Positions 55,001 to 64,000 of a DNA stretch of 64,000 bases are shown in pieces. The notes beneath the pieces were generated by a model. That model had not been told where the DNA came from. It ran no database searches and saw only the letters and a list, made by a program, of their open reading frames with translations. Both the position numbers and the translations under genes were made by a program. Location: the NCBI GenBank assembly GCA_025506515.1, contig CM046442.1, forward strand, positions 10,305,154 through 10,369,153, in the 5' to 3' direction. This stretch comes from Flaveria trinervia (lineage: Eukaryota > Streptophyta > Magnoliopsida > Asterales > Asteraceae). Numbering within the stretch: position 1 is the stretch's first letter; each line of letters opens with the position of its first letter.

Positions 55001-58000
55001 CACCAGATTCTCAACTAAGGGAGATGTCAGCTTTCGCCTTAGGAAGATTGGCACAGGTAGTCATATAGTCAAGTATTTTTATATATATTAAAACTTGAAT
55101 GTTTAATCACCAATGTCTGGTAATTTATTTATTTATTTATTTTGGACTTGACTGTTAAGGACCGTAATTGTTGATTTAGGGTTTGCTGAGAGCCTGAGAC
55201 TTCTCATGTGTTTTTTTTGCGTTTTGCCCTTCTAAAAGTACAAGTTGGGTGAATCTGTCCATAGACACACCGTGTTATGCAATATATATTATTGGTAGAT
55301 TTCATGATTTTTGTTGCGGGCTGTATCTCTACGTCTGAAGTTCTCATTAGCATTTAATAACTTGGGTTACTGAGAAGTTTTTAATTATTGAATCATATGT
55401 CCACATGTTTCCTAATAATAAAGGGTTAACCTTCTGTAAGAGAAAACCTGTTTAAGGATAAAATTCTGTTTGGTTGGATTATTTATCTAGAAGTCTTTAT
55501 GATAATTGTTTTTAGACATATGTCATCATAGCATTCCCATTATCAGAAATGCATGATGTCCAGCTGATACATAAATTGCCAAAATTTTCGTTAAAATCAA
55601 CATGTGTAAGGTAACCAAAAGTTACATATTTTGATTGCTTGTGCATTCATGATGCGGTGGCTGAATAGTTTTCATTCACCAGGATACTCACAACCAGGCT
55701 GGTATTGCACATGGTGGCGGCATACCTCCATTGTTGAAACTTCTTGATTCTAGGAATGGTTCCCTGCAACACAATGCTGCATTTGCATTATACGGTCTCG
55801 CTGATAATGAGGTAGTGTGAAAACTTATAAGAATCATAGTGCTATCATGATTTGTGACTTGTATATTTGTGATATAACGTAATATGGAAATCCTTTTCTA
55901 GGATAATGTTGCTGATCTTATAAGGGTTGGTGGAGTACAAAAGCTACAGGATGGTGAATTCATTGTCCAAGTGAGTAGTCCTACACTTCTACTTTTGCCA
56001 ATGCCCTATTTTAATCTGTTTCCAAAGACATTATTCTGATTACTTGAATAACAGTCATTAACGGACCCATTTGACATGTAATTTGTAATTTGAATATATG
56101 ATTTTGCAGCCAACGCGGGATTGTGTGGCCAAGACTTTGAAACGACTAGAAGAGAAGATTCATGGACGAGTAATAAGATTACATATTCATACCTTTATGT
56201 TGGAGGTGTCTAGATCGGGGTCGGGTGGGTTGGGTAATAGGTCAAAGTGGGCATTATTAAGGATCAAATCAGGTTGGATTTATCGACATAATTTCCTGTA
56301 AATCTATTTTTAATTATGATTAAGAAAACATGTTATTATGTTAACAATCTACATCTTTGAATAAATGATTTAAGAGGCTATATGCATTAAAAACAAACTT
56401 TGTGTGGCTTTTAGCCTCTTTGACCCACACAACCTATTTGACTGGTTCCTTGCTTGTTTCTTTAATAAACCTGATTGAAATAGACAAGTAGACAGCCAAG
56501 AGGAGCTCTTGTTTCGTCCCATATTCCATTCTCTAAATTAATAAGAGGGGTATTTGTTTTGTTCCATGGAATATGAATGAGGATTTGTTTGGGTTTTGGG
56601 TTGATACAGAAAGAACAATATTGGTTTTACTTAACCCAGCCTTTTAGATGGCTTTTCTCAAACCATCTCCTTAAACAAATGACACCCATCACTCTCATTC
56701 GCATCCACACCCCTTAAGTCTTGTGATGCGTATCCTGTCAGGTATTGAGTCATTTGTTGTACCTAATGCGGATTGCTGAGAGATCTGTTCAGAGACGAGT
56801 TGCCTTGGCCCTTGCCCATCTTTGTTCACCAGAGGACCAGAAAACAATCTTTGTTGATGCCACTGGTAAATTTTGTTTGCTGATTAATTATGCTTCTCTA
56901 TAAATGCCCTATTTCACTTGCTTTTTTCTTTAATATGTTGTTGAAATTTTGCAGGATTATCTATACTCTTGGAGCTTTTGGAATCAAGCAATTTAAAACA
57001 TCAACGAGATAGTTGTGTCGCCTTGTGCAAGTTGGCTGAAAAAGCTAGTTCACTTTCTCCGGTTGATGCAGGACCACCATCTCCGATATCTCAGGTTTCT
57101 TTTCGTTTCCCATCTTTATCTAATAATTTAATGGATTTTGCAGTATTTAACTTTCTGTTGCAGGTGTATTTAGGCGAGCAGTATGTGAACAACCCGACCC
57201 TGTCTGATGTAACTTTTCTTATTGAAGGTGTGAGCTTTCTTATTGCCAGAGAACTTCTGTCTTGTATCTTTTAGTATTTATCAAGCCTTAAATGTCTATA
57301 TACGTGGTATCAGGCAAGCGCTTCTATGCTCATAGAATTTGTCTTCTCGCTTCCTCTGATGCGTTCCGGGCAATGTTTGATGGCGGGTACAAGGTAAGTC
57401 GCATATAAGTATTTTGTTCTGTTTCTCCTTGTCCCAACTGGATCTTGGAATACTAAGTAAATTGTGTTTTTTCCTCTCATTTGGAATGTGTAAATCTTAG
57501 GAGAAAGATGCTAAAGACATAGAAATTCCAAATATTCGATGGGATGTCTTCGAGTTAATGATGAGGTATGGCCATTTACATCTGGGAAAATAATACACAT
57601 CTAATCCATCATTCTCTCTAAATCTTTTTATATCCTTTTAATGCGTAGATACATATATACCGGGTCCGTGGATGTGAGTCTGGAAATTGCGCAGGATCTT
57701 CTTCGAGCTGCAGATCAGTATCTTCTCGAGGGGCTAAAACGCCTCTGTGAGTACACCATTGCGCAGGTGAGTTAAGCATTTTATTTATTTATTTATTTCA
57801 CAAACCGTCCGTATTGCTTCTAAAAATATCACTTTGCTGGTTTTATCAATTAATTCTTGTACCATATATAAGATAATCACTTTTAAGATGCACATTCAGA
57901 CATTCCTTACTTAACGATCTTTCCTTCTTTCATATAGGATATACGGGTTGACAATGTATCACTTATGTACGACTTATCAGAAGCTTTCAATGCTGTGTCA

Positions 58001-58243
58001 CTAAGGAATGCATGCATTCTGTTTGTTTTGGAGAATTTTGAGAAATTAAATGCAAAATCATGGTACATTAATGCCTAACAAATTATACTTGTCTTGCAGT
58101 GCAAGTTATATAAAAACTATCGTTCTCGTGATTAATAATCGACATATTCCAGGTACGGGGAATTGATCAAACGAATATTGCCAGAGATGCGCAGTTACTT
58201 TGTGAGGACCCTTGGAAGGCCAGTGGAAGACATGAGGCAATAG
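52038..58243 (+). CDS. ARM-repeat and BTB/POZ protein (ARIA/ABAP1 type), 19 exons
   Basis: Nineteen coding exons: 52038-52269, 52611-52765, 53524-53696, 53766-53886, 53971-54045, 54139-54233, 54788-54863, 54949-55056, 55683-55811, 55902-55970, 56110-56169, 56742-56865, 56955-57094, 57164-57227, 57314-57393, 57501-57565, 57649-57766, 57938-58062 and 58153-58243. All introns are GT-AG, the phases agree, and the 2100 bases give 699 residues with no internal stop. The N-terminus has a basic KRKLEDE patch (possible nuclear signal). Armadillo repeats follow at about residues 50-500 (for example GGIPPLVELLEFTDAKVQRA). The BTB/POZ fold is at about 530-640 (LSDVTFLIEGKRFYAHRICL, AMFDGGYKEKD) with a BACK-like tail. 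In Arabidopsis, ARIA binds the ABA factor ABF2, and ABAP1 restrains DNA replication licensing through CDT1 promoters. BTB proteins also recruit CUL3 ligases. Length is near ARIA (~710 aa). Which of the two is the true ortholog is not settled here. Confidence 0.95.
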
Positions 58244-59109
58244 ACGGTGGAGATTAATTTTTTGATCAATTGATTTTAACCAACTTAGAAAGAGCAGAAT
58301 GAATGTTGTACAGAAAGTGGTTCAGGTTTCATTTGTCGAACGTGACGTGTTGGCCTTTTCTTTTCCACTTTGACGGACCCGAAGTTTCACAATAGTGGCG
58401 GTTGTTCGTTGTTGGAAGTAACATGCTTGTACTATATGTTGACATGCATGAAATGTATCACCTGCCGTATCTTATCATGATTCTGTTGCCTCCACTGATC
58501 TTTTATAGTTTTTACTACTTGGCATCTGTCTTTAAAAACATGTATCAAAGGCTAAGCTTTTGTGACGACAGCTGGCGGCATTACTATATTAATCGTATTC
58601 TAGAGAGCGACAGACACAAACCAAGGCCCTAGATGGGGACACTGGTCACTAGTTATGTTTGTCGGCATCCCAATAAAACGAATTTTAACCATATAAGATG
58701 ATCGTTACTCAAGTGCATATGTGTACACCCTACGCATATGTGTACCTTGACCCGTGAACATGGTACCCTACTACCCTATGCATATGCTGATTCGTATTCA
58801 AACATACGACTCAGGTTACAAATACCCATCCATTGGTCTTGTTTAGTCGGAAAACCGGGTAGAGACTAAAAGAAACCTAACTACTACCATCCAACGCCTT
58901 TCATGTCCTTTTAGTTCAAAGCAACAAAAATCTTTCACATTTCATCACTGAACCAAAGCATCACTCTAATACAGTAAAATCAAATCTTCACTTCAATGTG
59001 ATATTGATCTTATTCCTAGCATCTACCTTACTTTTAATGCAATCAACAGCAGTAAAAAAGGTCACTATAGAGCTCAGCAAATTGCAATCATAAGTTCTAC
59101 AGTTTCTAC
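58244..59109. other. Convergent 3' regions
   Basis: Holds the 3' UTR of the ARM-BTB gene and, on the other strand, that of the cyclin. AATAAAACG-type signals are near 58672. A chance frame at 58402-58632 has no family features. I see no separate gene. Confidence 0.55.
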
Positions 59110-61422
59110 CTATACGATATGTATCTCTGCTGTGCCATAAGGACTCGAGTCATCACTTCCAGACCAGGTTTCTTTGAGTCCACAGGGGGCGTGAATCACA
59201 CGTGGCGGTTTTTCCATTTGGAGCTCACGTGAATCTTGTTTTTCCAACTGGGAACAGTATCTGCCGAACGTACGAAGGCTGACATGGAGCCGAAAGTCCA
59301 GGCCAAACAGGAATTTCATCTCCAATCTGTTTAATTCAGCTGTTGTTACTCCTCCCACTTTTGCATAATACGCATTGTTGTAAAATCTGCAAACAAATAC
59401 AAAGAACGAAAGGCATGACTGATTGTTATTTCTGTATTTCGGGTTGTCTTTTAGAAGAAATAAACTGAAGGTGTTTGGATGTGTGTTTTAGAAGTGTGAT
59501 TATTAGATATGGACTAAACAGAATCAGTGATTGGATGTCCTTTGGCTGTTTGAAGTTGTAATACTTGATAATAAACTGCTTGAGTGTTTGATAATCCTGA
59601 TAATATAAGGGGATAATAATAAATAAAATGACCGAAAAGGAAACCATAGTTAACAAAAATATTAGAAAAAGAAAGAGAACACTTACGCATCATCAATGAA
59701 CTTGGCAGCAAGCATTATACTAGTGATGAGAAGTCGATGAACACTAAGAGAAGTCAAATTAACATTTCCACACTGAATAAACCGATCCATGTAAACCTGT
59801 GCAACAACAAAACACGAGGGGCTGCAATGCGAGTACTTGAATATTCTATCAACGTAGTCTCTAATGCTAAGTGTTGGTGCTCTTGAACCATGAAAAACTG
59901 TAATGACATCTTTAGTTTGTGTTTTCTCAAGTAATGTCTCGTTCATTTGGACAGATCTTTCGAGCAATGAAGAAAGAAGTGATAAAACTTTCGGGTTTCC
60001 ATGATTGTGCTTATATGTTTGTTTGAGTCCTAGATTACAATATGTTTTTGAGCCTGGGATGTCGGTTTCAAGACCTATAGATTCCATACCGAAGCAAATC
60101 TGTGTAAAACAAGGAAAGAGATGGTTAAGATTGGATTTGGAGCCTGATTAGATTGTAAACCAAACATAACTTTGCATATCCTTGACCGAAAATTAGATTT
60201 AGATCATTAACTTAATAACAGGTAAATAGCCTAATGGGCAACTAATAATCAACATGATGGGTGCAATAGTTGTGATAAAAGGAAAGATAACGAGCAACAA
60301 AATATTAACCAGTTTTTGAAGATTGGTAATTTCTTTGTGTCCCAAAAGAACAATGTACAAGAGCATATACCCTACTAAAATCTATTACAAGACAAACTAT
60401 AAACTAATAAAAGTAATAACCTGAATTAATTGTTAATAGACTTTCTATATTCATGGTTTGTCAAACTATGAATGAGATTCCCTTAATCCAAGAAGATACC
60501 AACAAAACAAAATCCAAAGCCTTTGTTCATGTAAAGACACTAAGAAGACAAGGTTTACAACAATCTGAATCGATTCAACATTACTTTGCAAGTTATTCAT
60601 ACAAGTATCTCCACGAAATCAAAGAATCCATAATAAATTTGGGAGCTTTACAAATGTTGGTTTCACAGGTGAAGGGACAACATGCCTTGCATATATGCTA
60701 TCTTTTTTCTTTAGAAATGATAACTCACCCACCCCTAATCCTACTCTTAAATCTACATTTTTATCCACTAAGAGAGTTGAACACTCAACCACTTAGAAAT
60801 AGACACATTTTCTACACACCATGATACTACTATCCTACATGCCATATATGCTATCCAGTATCTACATGATTATATCATTAAGACTCCAAGGATATCAAAA
60901 TTAAAGGTAAAAGAGAAGATACTCTTGAATTCAATTGTTTGGTTTTAGATATAGATGAAAAAACAAGGTGAAATCAACACTAAAAACATTCATTTTGTTG
61001 TTGTAGACCTAGATCCTAAACATCACATGCCTTCCCTGCAAATAATCCCCAACTTTAATAAACAAATCAATAGAATAAAGGAAAAAAAAGAGAAAAAGAA
61101 AGAAAACCTAAATCACTGAGATCTGACCCAAGAAACCAGCTTATAAGCTACAAAACCAGCTCAAATTGAAGAAAGGTTAATGATCCATGAGCACATACCC
61201 AAACTAACAATCCCAAAGCCAAAACTTTAGAGCTTACAATCAGATCTAAAAACAATTTCATCTTCAAGAAAACAAAATAGAACAAATCTAAAAACAAAAA
61301 CCCATTTTCAATCAAACCCAGATAAACCCACATAAAAAACCCACCTCAAATCCCACTGAGGCATTACATCAAACACATGGTGTGCCACAGAAACTTACAG
61401 CCGATGTTCTTGAAGCATCCAT
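59110..61422 (-). CDS. U/P-type cyclin (CYCU2/CYCP3-like), 3 exons
   Basis: Three minus-strand exons: 61422-61399 (24 bases, MDASRTSA), 60099-59687 and 59386-59110, with GT-AG introns of 1299 and 300 bp. The 714 bases give 237 residues. The frame also opens at ATG 60087 inside exon 2. I chose 61422 because the 24-base exon ends at a GTAAGT donor and joins in frame, and because its ATG has a good context (GCCATGG). The core includes SLLERSVQMNE, TVFHGSRAP, LSIRDYVDRIFKYSHCSPSC, YMDRFIQCG, LNVHRLLITS-like SVHRLLITSIMLAAKFIDDA and NNAYYAKVGGVTTAELNRLE. Family: PHO80-like cyclins that bind a CDK and link phosphate or nutrient state and growth to division. The C-terminal KETW and QLEKQD motifs resemble CYCU2/CYCP3. 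It converges with the ARM-BTB gene. Confidence 0.93.
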
Positions 61423-62707
61423 GGCAGAAACACCCACAAGTTCACCAATCTTCTACATGAACAATCGAACAGCACCTGGGTCAGAACTCATTGCTCATTC
61501 TTTTAATAGAAAGATGTGAAGGATCAACAGTTGTACAGAAGCTCCGTCGCTATCGAACGGTTCTTAATGATTAATGATGTCACGATGAATGTTTAGTGGG
61601 GTGTATGATTATCCATACGACTATGAATAATGAATATGAATAATGAATAATGAATAATGAATATGAATAATGAATAATGAATAATGAATAATGAATAATG
61701 AATGTATGTATGGCTTTATTGATTTGTGAAGCAAGAATAGAAATTGGTTGTCTTTTAGGTTACTTAACATTAAAATTTGGTGGCATTTTTAAAGATTGTT
61801 TAAGGTAGGGGTCATGGAAGCCAGATAAGCGTCGGTGGTGGCTCTTTACTCACGATGAAACCTAATTTAACGAATTATTAAGTTAAAAGAAGTATTAAAG
61901 TATAAAATTGTAATCTTGAAGCATTAAATTTGTCGTCTTATTTGTAGTTTTTGGATCTGAGTTCTAGATTTTATTAATTCAAATGAGTATGTAGTCAGGT
62001 CTTGTGTTATACTATAATAAGTTTGAGTCACAGATATATATGATTTTTGTAAGCGGTAGGTGTTATCTTATCACACTAAGCATATTAAGCATATGTTATG
62101 ATTTAGTGAGTGTGGCTATATTATTTGAGCAAGCTTGGTGAGTACTTGATTAAACAAAAAAACGTCTTAAAATAGGATATGGAGATTTGAAGGGTTTTGA
62201 TCTATTGAAAAAGAGTCTCGCATTGTGAGTGTGGTCACACTAGAAAAGATCATGTCGTTCTCACATCCGGAGGGAGGTGTTCCAAGCTCGTGAGACTATA
62301 CTACTCATGATGATATAACAAAAGATTTATATTATAGCTTTTCTTGTTCATTTAGTTGTTACATGGTTTACTATTTTCACTTACTAACATTAGAAATATG
62401 GTAGTTATAACTTGATTCATATAGCTATCTTTGGTTTGTAAATTGATAGTTACAATAATAAGAAAGATCTAAAGTATTTAGGTTTGACATTTATAAACAT
62501 CTAAAGTATTTGTTTAGGATAATATAGGTTAACATTATTGATTTGATCAAACATATCACAGTAGTCTAAAATCAACTTATTAACTAAGTGTTAGTGATCA
62601 TGCAGTAGTGTAAAACCTAGTCATTTAAACATACAAGTAACAAACTGCATTATGGCATCTAGAGACTATAATAGTGGGGCTTGACTTTGAATTAGTTTTT
62701 ATAAACT

Positions 62708-62715
<8 letters not shown>
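61423..62715. other. Cyclin upstream region and AT-rich intergenic DNA
   Basis: The first ~150 bp would be the cyclin 5' UTR and core promoter. A short-period repeat lies at 61621-61705. Beyond it is AT-rich DNA with no gene or recognised element. Confidence 0.5.
61621..61705. repeat. AATAATG/AATATG microsatellite
   Basis: About 85 bp of AATGAAT and ATGAATA type units, starting about 200 bp upstream of the cyclin start. Confidence 0.9.
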
Positions 62716-62783
<68 letters not shown>

Positions 62784-63048
62784 TATATATATATATATAC
62801 ATTATATATATACATATATATACATATATATATACATATACATATATATATATACATATATATACACACACACACATATATATATATATGTATATATGTA
62901 TACATATATATACATATATGTATATATACATATATATATGTATATATATATGCATATATATATGTATATATATATATATGTCTATATATATGTATATATA
63001 TGCATATATATATGTATATATATATATATGTCTATATATATGTATATA

Positions 63049-63081
<33 letters not shown>

Positions 63082-63083
63082 TT
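62716..63083. repeat. Long compound TA/CA/TATG microsatellite
   Basis: About 370 bp of TA with CA runs (62740, 62772, 62865) and TATG-type units on the right half. Long frames on both strands here are Tyr/Ile/His/Met-rich simple sequence and are not genes. Confidence 0.95.
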
Positions 63084-63518
63084 CAGTTAAGTCGCTGAAG
63101 TTTAAAACGTGTTTCATTAAATCCTTCAACTTTCATATTTTATCTAATTTAAAATTTTTAACATGTTTTTTAGTATGTTTTCCCTTTTGTTTTAGTTAGA
63201 AAGAATTTTTTCTTTTTTTATGTTAATGTGAAATGCTAATGTGGAATTAGAAATTTATATTATTTTTAATATAAGAGTTAATCTCGATTTTGGTCCCTGT
63301 GTTTTGTAAATAGTCTCTACTTGAGTACCAACGTTTATTTTCTCTCTATTATTGGCCTGACTTTTTAAAAAGTTATCCATTTTGGTCCAATTTATGGACG
63401 TCGTGAGTCTTTGCCGTCAAATCCCACTCACGTGCATCCCACATGAGGGTAATTTGGTCAATCCTTATTTGAACGGTTCTCTGTCCTTATATATACATAT
63501 ATATCCTTCCATACACAC

Positions 63519-63566
<48 letters not shown>

Positions 63567-63592
63567 ACTCTTTCTCTTACTCTGTACAACAT
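63084..63592. other. Intergenic DNA and CT-rich leader
   Basis: Includes a pure CT run (63522-63560) just before the GRF zinc-finger frame and a TATATATAC string near 63490 that could be its TATA region. The block at 63280-63340 (TTTTGGTCCCTGTGTTTTG) resembles the wording of plant LTR or MITE ends but has no visible partner. Confidence 0.45.
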
Positions 63593-63938
63593 ATGAAAAT
63601 GGTAATTTGTTCATGTGGATCTCCAACCAGAATCATTACGTCTTGGATCACGGCAAACCCGAGACGTTGCTTTCATTGTTGTGCTAACACTGTAAGCCCT
63701 TATTTGTTTGGTTACAAGTTGTGGGTTTGTAAGTTGGGTTGACCCTCCACTCTCTACAAAGACCAATCGAATTATTTCCGGATTGTTAAATTGCAACAAC
63801 AAATTACAAGCTAATTGCAAGTGTTTAGAGTCTCAAGTAAAGAAACTAAAATTTGTTTTAGGTTTAAGTGGTTGTTCTTTGTTATGTATTTGTTGTTCAA
63901 ATGATGTAATAATACCTTGTAATAGCAGTGGGTTCTAG
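63593..63938 (+). pseudogene. GRF-type zinc-finger protein, frameshifted
   Basis: From ATG 63593 the frame reads MKMVICSCGSPTRIITSWIT, ANPRRCFHCC, then enters a stop near 63740. In the next frame, from about 63711, SCGFVSWVDPPL follows, then KLQANCKCLESQVKKLKFVL (coiled-coil-like) and a hydrophobic tail, GLSGCSLLCICCSNDVIIPC. The order CxCG...W...NPxRR.F.C...C.F..W.DPP is the zf-GRF domain. Small plant proteins of this type often have a helix and a C-terminal hydrophobic segment. The two halves need a one-base shift and no intron of usable length fits between them, so the gene is broken or holds an assembly error. The function of plant GRF proteins of this size is unknown to me. Confidence 0.75.
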
Positions 63939-64000
63939 TTTATGTATTTACCTACAAATATTAATGATATTGGGTTAAGACTTGGCTATGCATCTTGTTA

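Noticed and set aside
54701..55054. Minus-strand frame of 117 codons
   Set aside because: It is the antisense of exons 7 and 8 of the ARM-BTB gene and its introns.
60453..60824. Plus-strand frame of 123 codons
   Set aside because: It lies inside cyclin intron 1, its composition is low-complexity, and it shows no family features.
62674..63199. Long frames on both strands
   Set aside because: Same TA/CA/TATG simple repeat effect.

Overview
The window is a stretch of plant nuclear genome. The evidence is introns with GT-AG ends, a low overall GC content, TA-rich microsatellites, nested Ty1/copia and Ty3/gypsy retrotransposons, hAT and Mutator-like DNA elements, and a nuclear copy of plastid psaA/psaB. 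The gene families and the type of chromovirus fit a eudicot. An Asteraceae-like genome is my guess and the sequence does not prove it.

Layout. (1) 1-8.6 kb: a Mutator-like miniature element (545-1420), a patatin-like phospholipase gene broken by two frameshifts (1844-3083), a miniature element embedded in a TA/CA microsatellite (4592-5555), and a decayed tandem array with a period of about 110 bp (6580-7430). (2) 8.6-16.3 kb: a complete but degenerate Ty1/copia element with 5-bp target duplications, whose gag is split by a 2.8-kb solo LTR. (3) 16.8-21.5 kb: a second copia element on the minus strand with unusual TA...TA termini. (4) 23.4-32.6 kb: a 5'-truncated Tekay-like chromovirus on the minus strand, whose RNase H is split by another 2.8-kb solo LTR. 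(5) 32.6-47.3 kb: transposon remains, including a 3.3-kb hAT element with a nearly full-length decayed transposase, a decayed duplicate of the 5' end of the ARM-BTB gene, a gypsy LTR, and two tandem Helitron-like units. (6) 48.35-51.71 kb: plastid-derived DNA carrying psaA and psaB in shuffled order, with one block inverted. (7) 52.0-61.4 kb: the two intact host genes. One is a 19-exon ARM-repeat/BTB gene (ARIA/ABAP1 type, 699 aa) on the plus strand. The other is a three-exon U/P-type cyclin (237 aa) on the minus strand. They converge, with stop codons 866 bp apart. (8) 61.4-64.0 kb: microsatellites and a damaged GRF zinc-finger gene at the edge.

Biology. Only the ARM-BTB gene and the cyclin look functional. 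Both families are tied to growth and cell-cycle control in Arabidopsis. The rest is a layered record of insertions. The most informative items are the rearranged plastid insertion about 330 bp upstream of the ARM-BTB start codon, and the decayed second copy of that gene's promoter and first codons 11.7 kb upstream, which is bounded by two transposable elements. I found no convincing wholly new biological system. The most unusual items are these two loci, the TA...TA copia element, and the LTR-borne minisatellites.
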